Shown: piece by piece, positions 54,922 through 64,000 of the stretch | How positions within the stretch are numbered: the stretch's first letter is position 1 | Layout of the letters: each line of letters opens with the position of its first letter | Assembly (NCBI GenBank): GCA_963843315.1 | Contig: CAWJJU010000002.1 | Location: 496,001 to 560,000, forward strand | Source: JAWVFM01 sp963843315 | GTDB taxonomy: Bacteria > Actinomycetota > Thermoleophilia > Solirubrobacterales > 70-9 | Direction of reading: 5' to 3' | DNA length: 64,000 nt | Program-made: the position numbers and the translations under genes | The notes under the pieces: model-generated | Database searches by the model: none | Told to the model about the DNA's origin: nothing | Seen by the model: the letters and a program-made list of their open reading frames with translations, nothing else

Positions 54922-55146
54922 CTAGCGGAAGTAGGTCGCCTGGAGAGCGGTGCCGAACGAATCGACGAGCCACCGCCAGGTTCCGTCCGGTCCGTCTCGA
55001 TAGACGAAGACCCGGCGCGGATTGACGAGGCTCTGGGCCCCCACGGTCGCCCGATGTCTGGCCACGAACTGGGTCTGCGCCGGGGTGAGTGTCAGGACGG
55101 CTTCGTTCATCAAGCGCAGCATCGCCACTGGAGCGGTGAGCTGCAT
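54922..55146 (-). CDS. small hypothetical protein
   Basis: A frame of up to 74 residues. The C-terminal half (VFVYRDGPDGTWRWLVDSFG) reads like a folded protein and has a biased, gene-like composition, whereas the first 15 residues are uncertain, and ATGs at 55119 or 55107 may be the true start. No family is recognised. It converges on the HxlR gene. Confidence 0.4.
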   Translation of the reverse strand: MQLTAPVAMLRLMNEAVLTLTPAQTQFVARHRATVGAQSLVNPRRVFVYRDGPDGTWRWLVDSFGTALQATYFR

Positions 55147-55272
55147 CGGCGCCTATTGCCTAACCGCCTGCGTAATTTCCCGCACGGCGCAGGGATGGCT
55201 TCGCAGAGCGCATGTTCGCTCGCATGAAGGGCCCGGCCGAGGGCACCGCGCCGCGACCCCGCGGTGCAGTTG

Positions 55273-55480
55273 TTACGCGCGCTCGTCGGCGATGCCGACC
55301 GCGGCGAGAGCGTCCTTTCGCTGCATGACGCACTCGAGCCGCACGACGGACGGTCCGCGGAAGGGCCAGACGTGGAAGTAGCGCATGTTGACCGCCGCGC
55401 CGCTCCTCGGCCCGGTGGCCCGCTGTTCGATCCCGACGACGACGCTGCTGCCGATCCGCCCCCACGGCGGCTTCCCGGGT
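55273..55480 (-). pseudogene. C-terminal remnant of a SnoaL/NTF2-like gene
   Basis: On the minus strand, VVVGIEQRATGPRSGAAVNM then RYFHVWPFRGPSVVRLECVM then RKDALAAVGI match the C-terminal half of bacterial SnoaL-like proteins, where a REGKVVRL-type turn precedes the last strand. No matching N-terminal half is found in any frame upstream, so this is a truncated relic ending at the TAA at 55273. The rest of 55147-55705 holds no gene that I can support. Confidence 0.45.
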
Positions 55481-55610
55481 CCGGCCGTGACCTTCGGTGC
55501 CCTCGCTCGGCACGGCAGTTGCGGGCCCGCTTCATCGTCATCTTTCTGACGTTCGGCCTCCGGGCCAGAGGCCGGCTGGTAGGGTCGCCGCAAAGGCGGT
55601 TTCTGCTGCT

Positions 55611-55632
55611 GTGATCCGAGAGGGCGGATCAC
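55611..55632. other. hairpin upstream of the FG-GAP protein gene
   Basis: GTGATCCG (55611-55618) and CGGATCAC (55625-55632) are perfect eight-base arms with a six-base loop AGAGGG. It lies 74 bases before the TTG start of the surface-protein gene and may act as a terminator for the upstream region or in the 5' leader. Confidence 0.5.
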
Positions 55633-55705
55633 GACGACCGAGACCCCCCCGAATTGGGGCCCTTCCGAACGCCGCCGGCGTTAGGAGGGAGCAAGGAGGC
55701 TTGTC

Positions 55706-58700
55706 TTGTCCGCCCGCCCGTCTCGTCCAGCGTGCGCCCGCGCGGTCGCACCCGTTTCGCCGCTGAGTGCGGCGATTCGTGTGTGGCCACCGCATCGTCG
55801 ATCGGTCGGCGGCCTCGCCGTGGGACTCGCGGTCGCGGCCCTGACCTGGCCCGGCGCCGCGGCCGCCTCGGCGCCGACCTTCGCGACCGCGGCGAGCTAT
55901 AACGCCCACAACACCCCGTACTCAGTCGCGATCGGCGACCTGAACGGCGACGGCAAGCGCGACTTGGCGGTCGCCAACTACGTCTCGAACGATGTGTCGA
56001 TACTGATCGCAAACGGCGACGGCACCTTTGCGACCCACGTGGACTACGCGACCCACACCGGCCCGTTTTCAGTCGCAATCGGAGACCTGAACCGCGACGG
56101 CAAGTCCGACGTGGCGACTGCCAACGTCGGCTCGAACGACGTCTCAGTTCTGCTCGGAAACGGTGATGGAACATTCGCGACCCACGTTGATCACTCTGCC
56201 CATGGCCAGCCGCGTTCAGTCGCGATTGGCGACCTGAACCGCGATGGCAATCCTGACCTCGCTACCGCCAACTACGGGACGAATGACGTCTCGATCCTGA
56301 TCGGAAACGGCGACGGCACCTTTGCGTCCCACGCCGATTTCACCGCTCACACTGAGCCACAATCCGTCGCAATCGGCGACCTCAACCGCGACGGCAAGCC
56401 CGATCTCGTGACTGCCAACCTCGGTTCGGACGATCTTTCGATCTTGCTCGGCAACGGCGACGGCACGTTCGCGACTCACGTTGACTCTGCCGTTGGCTCT
56501 GCCCCATATTCCGTCGCGATCGGCGATCTGAACAACGACGGAAAGCCGGACCTTGCAACCGCGAACTGGCTCTCGGACGATCTCTCGGTCCTGCTTGGCA
56601 ATGGGGACGGCACGTTTGCAACCCACGTCGACTACGCGACCCACACCACCCCATATTCGGTCGCGATCGGCGACCTGAACGGCGACGGCACACGCGACCT
56701 CGCGACTGCCAACGGCAACTCATACGACGTTTCAGTCCTACCTGGAAACGGCGACGGAACCTTCGGGAACCATCTTGACTTTCCAGTGTCTGGCCAAGCG
56801 CACTCGATTGCGATCGGCGATCTGAACGGCGACGGGGCGCCCGACCTTGCGACCGCAGCGACGTTCGCCGCGGTGCTTCTCCAGACCGGGAGCACCAGCT
56901 CCTCCGGCAGGTTCGCGCCGGCGGAGAATTACGCGGCCAACGCCGCCCCGGAATCCGTCGCAATCGGCGACCTGAACGGCGACGGCAAGCCCGACCTGGC
57001 GACCGCCGACTACGGCTCGAACGACGTCTCGGTCTTGCTCGGCAACGGCGACGGCACCTTTGCGACCCACGTCGACTACGCGACCCACACCACCCCCCAA
57101 ACGATCGCGATCGGCGACCTGAACGGTGACGGCAGGCCCGACCTGGCAGTCGGCAACGAGAACTCGAACGACGTCTCGGTCCTGCTCGGCAACGGCGACG
57201 GCACCTTCGCGACCCACGTCGACTACGCCGCCCACACCACCCCGGAGTCGATCGCGATCGGCGACCTCAACGGCGACGGCAAGCCCGACCTGGCCGTCGC
57301 CAACGCCAACTCTCACGACGTATCGGTCCTGCTCGGCAACGGCGACGGCACCTTCGCGACCCACGTCGAGTACGCGGTTGATGGGAACCCCGGCTCCGTG
57401 GCGATCGGCGACCTGAACGGCGACGGCAAACTGGATCTAGCGACCGCCAGTGGCGGGTCGAACGACGTCTCGGTCCTGCTCGGCAACGGCGATGGCACCT
57501 TCGCGACCCATGTCGACTATGCCGCGAATGGGTACCCCGGCTCCGTGGCCATTGGCGACCTGAACCACGACGGCAAGCCAGACCTGGCGACCGCCAACGA
57601 GAACACGAGCATCTCGGTCCTGCTCGGAACCGGCGACGGCACCTTCGCGACCCATGTTGACTACGCCGCAGGCCTCGGCCCCGCGGCGATAGCGATCGGC
57701 GACCTGAACAGCGACGGCAAGCCCGACCTGGCGAGCGCCAACGTCTTCTCGAACGACGTCTCGGTCCTGCTCGGCAACGGCACCAGCACCTTCGCGACCC
57801 ACATCGACTACGCGACCCACGCCGTCCCGGTCTCGGTCGCGATCGGCGACCTGAACCGCGACGGCGAGCCAGACCTGGCGACCGCCAACGAGAGCACGGG
57901 CGACGTTTCGGTGCTGCTCCAGGACTCCACCGCCCCCACCGCCCCCACGATCGACTCAACCCAGCCCGCCTCGCCGGCCCACGACACCGACCCCGAGGTC
58001 TCGGGCTCGGGCGCCGAGCCAGGCTCGACGGTGAGGATCTACGACAACTCCGCCTGCACCGGCTCGCCGATCGGCTCCGGCAGCGCCGCCGACTTCAACG
58101 CCACCACTCCGAAGGTCGGCATCGCCGCCACCGTCCCTGCCGACCAGACCACCCACCTCTACGCCACCGCCACCGACCAGGCCGGAAACGACTCAGCCTG
58201 CTCGACGCCCGGGTTCGACTATGTCGAGGACTCCGCCGCCCCCGACGCCCCCGAGATCTCCGCCTCGACACCCGCCTCGCCGGCCAACGAGAACTCCCCC
58301 AAGCTCGCCGGCTCGGGCGAGTCGGGCGCGACGATCAAGCTCTACAAGACATCGGACTGCTCGGGAAGCCCCGCCGCCTCCGGCACCGAGGCCGACTTCG
58401 AGAGCCCCGGGATCGCCGTCTCGGTCGCCGACGACACCACCACCACCTTCAAGGCCACCGCCACCGACGACGCCGCCAACACCTCCGCCTGCTCGGCCGG
58501 CTTCGACTACACCGAGGACTCGACGGCGCCCAGCGCCGCGATCGACAGCCATCCCACCGACCCCTCCGCCGACGCCTCGCCCGCCTTCGAGTTCTCCGCC
58601 GATGAGAGCGCTTCCTTCGAATGCAAGCTCGACGGCCAAAGCTACGGCGCCTGCGCCTCGCCGAAGTCCTACTCCGGCGTCGGCGACGGCCCCCACAGCT

Positions 58701-59579
58701 TCTCGGTCCGCGCCAGCGACGCCGCCGCCAACACCGGCGCCGCCGCCAGCTTTAGCTGGACGATCGACTCGAGTCGCCCCCGACGCCCCCGAGATCTCCG
58801 CCTCCACACCCGCCTCGCCGGCCAACGAGAACTCCCCCAAGCTCGCCGGCTCGGGCGAGTCGGGCTCGACGATCAAGCTCTACAAGACATCGGACTGCTC
58901 GGGAAGCCCCGCCGCCTCCGGCACCGAGGCCGACTTCGAGAGCCCCGGGATCGCCGTCTCGGTCGCCGACGACACCACCACCACCTTCAAGGCCACCGCC
59001 ACCGACGACGCCGCCAACACCTCCGCCTGCTCGGCCGGCTTCGACTACACCGAGGACTCGACGGCGCCGCAGACGACGATCGACACTGGTCCCAACGGCC
59101 TGATCAACGACGCCACACCGACGTTCACCTTCTCCGGCGGCGAGGCCGGCCTGGGCTTCCGATGCAGCGTCGACGGCTCGCCCGCGGACGTTTGCACGAG
59201 CCCGGACGAGCTGGACACCCTGGCGGAGGGCGCGCACTCATTCTCGGTCGCCGCGCAGGACGCTGTGGGCAACGCCGACACCACGCCCGCCAGCCGCGAA
59301 TTCACCGTCGACACGGTTGCTCCCAAGGTGAGGATCACGAAGGGTCCGCAGCGAAAGAGCACGGATCGCACGCCGACCTTCAAGTTCAAGTCCAGCGAGT
59401 CCGGCTCCAAGTTTGCGTGTGCGCTCGACGCGAAACGGTTCAAGCACTGCGCCTCGCCGAAGACCTACCACAAGCTCTCCTACGGCCGACACGTCTTCCG
59501 CGTCGTCGCTACCGACCGGGCCGGCAACAGCGGCCCGAAGAAGACGAAGCGCAAGTTCAAGATCGTCAAGCCGACCTGA
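55706..59579 (+). CDS. giant secreted FG-GAP/VCBS-repeat surface protein (frame broken near 58771)
   Basis: A secreted protein of about 1290 residues. After a long basic leader and hydrophobic core (GGLAVGLAVAALTWPGAAAASA), 14 repeats of about 46 residues follow, each with SVAIGDLNGDGKPDLATAN-type sequence. Its D-x-D-x-D-G loop binds calcium in FG-GAP/VCBS beta-propellers. From about residue 735 come Ig-like modules (TAPTIDSTQPASPAHDTDPE; APEISASTPASPANENSPKL), and the last repeats end in a Lys-rich segment. Such proteins are adhesins or matrix proteins. TTG start with AAGGAGG at 55693-55699. The frame changes at about 58769-58774, between two near-identical modules, and could be an assembly error caused by the repeat. 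Confidence 0.88.
58238..58530 (+). repeat. 293-base duplicated module, copy 1
   Basis: Nearly identical over its whole length to 58776-59068, with only a couple of differences, such as GGCGCG against GGCTCG near 58328 and 58866. It encodes an Ig-like module beginning APDAPEISAS and ending FDYTEDSTAP. Confidence 0.9.
58776..59068 (+). repeat. 293-base duplicated module, copy 2
   Basis: Second copy of the module at 58238-58530, 538 bases away. The frame break of the surface-protein gene lies immediately before it. Confidence 0.9.
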
Positions 59580-59720
59580 TCGCGAGCCGACGGGCAGACG
59601 AAGGGTCGCGACCCGCAGGTCACGTCCTCTAGCCCGTCGAATGAGTTTCAGGCCCCAAGTAGATCCCCGCAGACCTTCCGCGGGCTGGTTTCGAGGAGCT
59701 GCATTCTGGGAACGCCAATA

Positions 59721-59756
59721 CCACTGGACCGCCACCCTGGGAAGGAGGTCCGGTGG
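59721..59756 (+). promoter_or_regulatory. hairpin sequestering the diguanylate cyclase start
   Basis: CCACTGGACC (59721-59730) pairs with GGTCCGGTGG (59747-59756) over ten bases, with one T-G wobble and a 16-base loop. The 3' arm contains the end of the ribosome-binding site AAGGAGG (59742-59748) and the whole GTG start codon (59753-59755). Translation would require the stem to open. Confidence 0.6.
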
Positions 59757-61077
59757 AACTGAGGCCAGAGTCCGCCCTTGGCGAAGCGGGGAGGGTTTCC
59801 CACGCCGAGTTGCTGGACGCGTCGATCACCGTCTTGATCGCGCTCGTCGACCTGCGGGGACGCGTCGCCTATGTCAACTGCGCGTCGCGGGCGCTCCTGG
59901 GCTACGAGCCCGAGGAGCTCGTTGGGCATCCGGCGGATGAGCTGATCCCGCCCGGCCTGGCCGCGGAGGCGGCACACACCTTCCAGACGGCGCTCACGGG
60001 GCGCCCGCGGCTCTCGAAGCGGATCCTCGTGCGGCGCAGCGACGGCACCCACGCGCACCTGCACTCCGACCTCATGCCGATGCTCGGCCCCGAGCGCGAG
60101 GTATCAGGAGTCGTGGTCGTCGCGCACGTGATCGACGAGGGGACGCACGGGCACGGAGCGTCGCCCGCGCCCGCGCCCGAGTCCGCGCTCATCGATCGGC
60201 TGCCCGCGGTCGTCTACGTCGCCGAGCCGGGCGAGAGGGGGCGGTGGCGCTACGTCTCCCCCCATATCGAGCGGCTGCTGGGCTACTCGCCCAGCGAATG
60301 GATCGAAGACCAGAGCCTCTGGGCCGACCGCCTGCATCCCGAGGATCGCCAGCGCGTCCTCGAGGAGGAGAGCCGAGATGTCGTCGGCGACGCCCCGCTC
60401 GCTTCCGAATACCGTCTCCTCACGCGCGACGGCCAGATCGTCTGGGTCCACGACGAGGCGATCCTGCTGGTTGACGAGGGCGGCGATAGCTACTACGACG
60501 GGCTGCTGACCGACATCACCGAGCGCAAGCGCTTCGAGTTCCAGCTCGAGTACTTCGCCGATCACGACCATCTGACCGGCCTCTGCAACCGCCGCCGCTT
60601 CATGGCCGATCTCGAGGTGGAGCTGAAGCGGCGCCGGAGCCACGGTGAGCGCACGGCGATTCTGCTGTTCGACCTCGACGGCCTGAAGGAGGTCAACGAC
60701 CTCCTGGGGCATCACATCGGCGACGAGCTGCTCCGCAGGACAGCAGAGGCGACCAGGAGCAGGCTGCGCGACAGCGACACGGTCTCGAGACTTGGCGGTG
60801 ACGAGTTTGCCGCCATCCTGCGCGGCGCCGACGAGCGGCACGCCGCAATGGTCGCGACGGAGCTCCTCGAAGCCATCCGGTCTCAGTCCATGAGCTTCGT
60901 TGAAGAGCTTCGAGGCCGGAGCGCCAGCGCCGGCATCGTCGAGATCCCAGGTGACTTCCGCAGCGCCGAGGAGGTCCTCGACGCGCGGACAGGGCGATGT
61001 ACGAGGCGAAAAGAAAGGGCGGCGGCAGGGTGGAGGCCTTCGCGAGTCGCGACCTCCAGCCAGGCCCCGATAGCTGA
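59753..61077 (+). CDS. PAS-PAS-GGDEF diguanylate cyclase (frame broken near 60985)
   Basis: A cytoplasmic sensor of about 441 residues that should make cyclic di-GMP. A PAS domain occupies about 15-130 (ALVDLRGRVAYVNCASRALL), a second PAS with PAC segment 145-265 (RYVSPHIERLLGYSPSEWI, LLTDITERKR), and a GGDEF domain the rest: DHDHLTGLCNRRRFMADL, LLFDLDGLKEVNDLLGH and the active-site RLGGDEFAAIL. No membrane segment. One G is missing at 60983-60988; restoring it gives the normal end AMYEAKRKGGGRVEAF and a TGA at 61075-61077. That stop lies in a decayed tRNA copy. It follows the giant surface protein; c-di-GMP commonly controls adhesion. Confidence 0.9.
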
Positions 61078-61126
61078 GCTGGATAGAGCGACCTTCTCCT
61101 CAGGCGAGGTCCCACGGATCCTGTCA
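61064..61126 (+). pseudogene. decayed tRNA-Arg copy
   Basis: GCCCCGATAGCT at 61064 starts a stretch that matches the intact tRNA-Arg at 62432 in 28 of the first 29 bases, including acceptor, D-arm and start of the anticodon stem, and it retains CCT in an anticodon-loop-like CTCCTCA. After that the T-arm and 3' acceptor half are lost. One D-stem base is mutated, which creates the stop codon of the diguanylate cyclase. Confidence 0.75.
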
Positions 61127-61294
61127 GCATGCCGCCGATCAGCACAGCTTCCGCCTCGCCTCCAGCACCTACGACCCGCACCGAACGTCGCAAGGCCCGC
61201 AGGGCATTCGCGAAGAGACCGAGCGGATCGACAGGCTCCCCTCCTCTGGCCTGCCTGGGACGGGGCCATCGCCTGCCCCCTCGGTCCGGCGAAC

Positions 61295-61402
61295 ATGAAC
61301 CTCACCGACGCCGAGTTCGAGGCCGTGTTGGATAGGGCCTGGGGAGTCCTCGCCCCGGGCTCGCTCGCACCAGCCACCTCAAGCGAGGGGAGCGAGCGAT
61401 GA
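61295..61402 (+). CDS. short coupled reading frame or gene remnant
   Basis: A 35-residue frame, MNLTDAEFEAVLDRAWGVLA and so on, whose TGA overlaps the hydrolase ATG by four bases. The upstream part of the frame (61078-61294) has no protein-like character. It may be the tail of a lost gene or a leader peptide; evidence is thin. Confidence 0.25.
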   Translation: MNLTDAEFEAVLDRAWGVLAPGSLAPATSSEGSER

Positions 61403-62361
61403 TCGAGACCATTCCGGCTAATGGGGACTACGGTCTCCCCGCCACCCCGGATTGGCGCCAGGGCGAATGGCCCATTCGAGAGCGTCAGGTGGAGATCGAT
61501 GGGCGACGGCTCAACTTCGCCGAGATAGGTGGAGGTTCGCCCGCCTTCGTGCTGATTCACGGCATGGGAGGGTGCTGGCAGCATTGGCGGGAGACGATTC
61601 CCTTCCTGGCGCAGCGGGGCCGGGTACTGAGCATCGACTTGCCCGGGTTCGGTCGCTCAGAGCCGCCCGCGGGCGGTATCTCGCTTGATGGCTATGCCGA
61701 TACAGCCGCAGCGCTTTGTCGTGCACTCGACGTCGAGCGAGCGGTGATCCTCGGCCACTCGATGGGTGGCCCCATCGCACTGCGCTTCGCCACGAGACAC
61801 GTTGACCTCACCGAGGCACTCGTCCTGGTCGCCGGGGCCATCGACACCTTCAGCGCGGTACTCAGGCTGCGCACTACCGCCAAGCTTGCCCTGCAGAAGC
61901 CGAAAATCACTGCCGCCACGTTAACCGAGGTGTTGACGGTCGGCATCCGAACGCCTCGCTTTCTTCAGCGCCAGATTGTGGCGCGTAGCTGGCTTCGCCA
62001 GGCGCTCTTGTGGCCATACATGTACCGGCCGCGCGCAGTCCTCGCCGACAGCCTGGCGTCGATGCTCGCCGGCAGCGGTACGCGAGGGGTCTTCCCCGCT
62101 GCCAGGGCCGTTGGTCGCTCCGATCCACGCGAGGGACTTAGCGATGTGGAGTGTCCCATTCTCTCGATCGGTGCTCGCCACGATCACATCTGTCCTCCCG
62201 CGGATCTCGAAGCGTGGGCAGAGCTGACGCCCAGGGCCAGAACCGTGATTCTGGAGGAATGCGGGCATATGCCGATGATTGAGCGTCCTCAAGCCTTCAA
62301 TGCGCAGTTCGAGGCGTTTCTGGCCGAGGCAAGAATCGCGCCCGCGACGCCCGCTGGCTGA
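61399..62361 (+). CDS. alpha/beta hydrolase
   Basis: A 320-residue alpha/beta-hydrolase-fold enzyme. The oxyanion HGMGG motif, the nucleophile serine in GHSMGG, the acid in SIGARHDHICPP and the histidine in CGHMPMIERP are all present, with a cap domain between about 165 and 235. Substrate is unknown; closest in feel to esterases and haloperoxidase-like hydrolases. Base use looks less GC-rich than in its neighbours by eye, and it sits between two tRNA-Arg copies, so acquisition is possible. Confidence 0.88.
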   Translation: MIETIPANGDYGLPATPDWRQGEWPIRERQVEIDGRRLNFAEIGGGSPAFVLIHGMGGCWQHWRETIPFLAQRGRVLSIDLPGFGRSEPPAGGISLDGYADTAAALCRALDVERAVILGHSMGGPIALRFATRHVDLTEALVLVAGAIDTFSAVLRLRTTAKLALQKPKITAATLTEVLTVGIRTPRFLQRQIVARSWLRQALLWPYMYRPRAVLADSLASMLAGSGTRGVFPAARAVGRSDPREGLSDVECPILSIGARHDHICPPADLEAWAELTPRARTVILEECGHMPMIERPQAFNAQFEAFLAEARIAPATPAG

Positions 62362-62431
62362 CTGGATCCGAGGCCTCGCCAGGCACCGGTGACTCCAGAA
62401 ACGGCCTGGCAGAGCCGTATCCTCAGCCCAG

Positions 62432-62505
<74 letters not shown>

Positions 62506-62536
62506 CTCGCGGCCTCTTGCGTGTGATGCTTGGGGA

Positions 62537-62959
62537 GTGTGGGTTCAGCGTGAGATCCGGCTCGCCGCTCGCGACCGCGGCTTTCATCTCGTCGGCGGCG
62601 AGGTCGAGCGGGCGCTTCCCGAGCTCGGCGACGTCCGCGTCGGCGTGCTGCACCTGCACATCCTCCACACCTCTGCCTCGCTCGCCCTCAACGAGAACGC
62701 CAGCCCGGACGTTCGGCGCGACCTCGAGGAGTGGTTTCGCCGGGCCGTCCCGGAGGGCGCCGACTACTGGCGCCACACGCTCGAGGGCGCCGACGACATG
62801 CCGGCGCACGTCAAGTCGGTGCTGATCGGCCCGTCGCTGACGCTCCCCGTCCGTGACGGCGAGCTCGCGCTCGGCACCTGGCAGGGGATCTACCTGTGCG
62901 AGCACCGCGATCGCGGCGGCGAGCGCCGGCTGATCGCGACTCTCAACGGCGAGGGCTGA
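62537..62959 (+). CDS. yjbQ: YjbQ/UPF0047 family protein
   Basis: A 140-residue protein of the YjbQ family, described as secondary thiamine-phosphate synthase enzymes. The diagnostic HLHILHTSASLALNENASPD followed by VRRDLEEWF, and the late GELALGTWQGIYLCEHRDRG, are intact. GATGCT at 62525-62530 is six bases before GTG 62537, a leaderless-type arrangement. It stands between the tRNA and an unannotated 245-base gap in which I see nothing. Confidence 0.92.
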   Translation: MWVQREIRLAARDRGFHLVGGEVERALPELGDVRVGVLHLHILHTSASLALNENASPDVRRDLEEWFRRAVPEGADYWRHTLEGADDMPAHVKSVLIGPSLTLPVRDGELALGTWQGIYLCEHRDRGGERRLIATLNGEG

Positions 62960-63204
62960 GCGGGTCGGCCTGCGGGGGAGTAGGGTGGATCGCGGTTGCT
63001 GAGGCTGCGTGTCGTGTCGAGTCGGCCGTGCAGCGGTGTCCCCTGAGGATTCAGCGCCCGGGCCTGCCACCGGGTCGCGAAGGAGAGCACCGATGCACCC
63101 AGCCCGCGTCAGCGATCTCAGCCGCCACGAGTAGTCCTCAGCGCGTTCAGACCAAGGGTCACGCCGACCGGTGTGGCCCACCGCCCCCAGCAAGGAGGAC
63201 AGAG

Positions 63205-63477
63205 ATGTTCCTGGCAACGACGACGGTCGAGGACTTCGACCGCTTTATCGAGATCTTTTCGACGACGGGCGCCGCGAAGCGCGCCGAGCACGGGTCCAAG
63301 GGCTCGACGGTGTTCCGCGACCCGGCCGAGGAGGATCGCGTGTGGGTGCTCTTCGATTGGGACGCAGCCGGCTGGCAGGCCTTCGTGTCCGACCCGGAGG
63401 TCCCGGCGATCCTCAAGGAGGCGGGGCACAAGAGCAAGCCCGAGATGGCGGAGCTCGGCGGCACGTACGACGCCTAG
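63205..63477 (+). CDS. small ABM-like domain protein
   Basis: A 90-residue protein. FLATTTVEDFDRFIEIFSTT then a GSKGSTVFRDPAEEDRVWVL strand pair resemble dimeric alpha-beta barrel proteins such as antibiotic-biosynthesis-monooxygenase-like domains, whose substrates vary widely. AAGGAGG at 63192-63198 supports ATG 63205. The NTF2-like gene follows 39 bases later. Confidence 0.75.
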   Translation: MFLATTTVEDFDRFIEIFSTTGAAKRAEHGSKGSTVFRDPAEEDRVWVLFDWDAAGWQAFVSDPEVPAILKEAGHKSKPEMAELGGTYDA

Positions 63478-63516
63478 CAACGCCAACCGACCAAGCATCG
63501 AACGAGGAGAGAAGTC

Positions 63517-63912
63517 ATGGAAGCACGGGAAAACGTCGCGATCATGCAGCGCGCCTACGACGCCTTCAACACGGGCGACATGGAGACGCTGAACGAGATC
63601 TTCGACGACGGCATCGTCTGGCACCTGCCCGGTAAGAGCAAGTTCGCCGACGACTACGAGAGCCGCGACGCGGTCCTCGGATACTTCGGCCAGCTGGGAC
63701 AGGAGACCGGAGGCACCTTCCGGGCCGAGTTGCAGCAACTGACGGCCGATGACGACGACCGCGTGGTGGGCATCCAGCGCAGCACCGGCGACCGCAACGG
63801 CAAGCATCTCGACGTCGGCAACTGCATCGTCTTCCAGATGAAGGACGGCAGGGTGACGGACGGTCGCGAGCACTTCAACGACCTCTACGCCTGGGACGAG
63901 TTCTGGTCGTAG
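63517..63912 (+). CDS. SnoaL-like (NTF2-fold) protein
   Basis: A 131-residue NTF2-fold protein: ENVAIMQRAYDAFNTGDMET, LNEIFDDGIVWHLPGKSKFA with an active-site-like histidine, RDAVLGYFGQL and VFQMKDGRVTDGREHFNDLYA. These enzymes include polyketide cyclases and many proteins of unknown role. AGGAGAG precedes the ATG. Likely co-transcribed with the ABM-like gene. Confidence 0.85.
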   Translation: MEARENVAIMQRAYDAFNTGDMETLNEIFDDGIVWHLPGKSKFADDYESRDAVLGYFGQLGQETGGTFRAELQQLTADDDDRVVGIQRSTGDRNGKHLDVGNCIVFQMKDGRVTDGREHFNDLYAWDEFWS

Positions 63913-63919
63913 CGCAGGC

Positions 63920-63953
63920 GTCGCGAGCCCGGCGATCAGGCCGGGTTCGCGAC
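63920..63953. terminator. strong bidirectional hairpin terminator
   Basis: GTCGCGAGCCCGGC (63920-63933) and GCCGGGTTCGCGAC (63940-63953) form a 14-bp stem with a single G-T wobble and a six-base loop GATCAG. It starts eight bases after the NTF2-like stop. Confidence 0.7.
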
Positions 63954-64000
63954 CTGCCGCTCGAGCGAGCGGCGCCAATCGGAGAGCAGCCCGTGGATCG
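63936..64000 (-). CDS. 3' end of a gene running off the window
   Basis: On the minus strand an open frame enters from the window edge and ends at a TGA (63936-63938) inside the terminator hairpin. The residues IHGLLSDWRRSLERQVANPA look protein-like. Too short to assign. Confidence 0.4.
   Translation of the reverse strand, partial: IHGLLSDWRRSLERQVANPA

Noticed and set aside
59721..59756. GEMM cyclic-di-GMP riboswitch
   Set aside because: Only a simple hairpin is present; the conserved CAAA, GNRA tetraloop receptor and two-helix layout of GEMM are missing.

Overview
The window is high-GC, gene-dense bacterial DNA. The gene content suggests an actinobacterium of the Thermoleophilia/Solirubrobacterales type: a thick-walled cell with many secreted proteins but no secretion apparatus in view, GTG/TTG starts, NTGA stop-start overlaps, and many genes whose start codon sits 5-9 bases after a -10-like hexamer. 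That placement is an inference from gene content, not a measured identity. Nothing resembles phage, conjugative DNA, CRISPR or a classical defence island; most of it is chromosomal housekeeping and envelope DNA.

Layout. 1-4.4 kb: small membrane and secreted proteins, PolX, a cupin, a dolichol-phosphate-mannose-synthase-like glycosyltransferase and thioredoxin. 4.4-13 kb: a secreted beta-propeller, isoleucyl-tRNA synthetase, fumarase and an OmpR-type two-component system. 13-19.5 kb: a membrane heme protein next to MsrA, three small secreted proteins, a zinc-ribbon protein and an aldehyde dehydrogenase. 19.6-30.8 kb: a wrecked SpoIID-like gene, YchF, a PAP2 phosphatase, a BtrH-like protein, methylmalonyl-CoA epimerase, an FtsH-like protease without its extracytoplasmic domain, a DUF1385 protein and an M20 peptidase. 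31-35.3 kb: RarA, an RTX-like secreted protein, a second aldehyde dehydrogenase and a methyltransferase. 35.3-43 kb: one compact operon, ccmA-ccmB-ccmC-ccmD-hemA-hemC-cobA/hemD-DUF62-birA, joining heme synthesis to cytochrome c maturation. 43-50.4 kb: an SF2 helicase, a TlpA-like lipoprotein, NfeD, slipin and a GalT-like enzyme. 50.4-55.5 kb: a penicillin-acylase-family enzyme and a divergent HxlR/MFS pair. 55.7-64 kb: a giant FG-GAP/VCBS surface protein, a PAS-PAS-GGDEF diguanylate cyclase, an alpha/beta hydrolase between a decayed and an intact tRNA-Arg, YjbQ and two small enzymes.

Three things deserve most attention. First, palindromic elements with core GGGGTCWGACCCC occur as single copies around trxA and as two arrays with an exact 36-base pitch that are inverted copies of each other. 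Second, a pair of hairpins with an identical 19-base loop but different, compensating stems is translated in frame inside the ccmD-like gene just before hemA. Third, a hairpin buries the ribosome-binding site and start codon of the diguanylate cyclase.

Caution: at least thirteen single-base (or two-base) frameshifts break otherwise intact conserved genes, including ileS, hemD and birA. Many lie in G/C runs. The simplest reading is consensus indel error in the assembly, so I annotate these as whole genes and give each break point.
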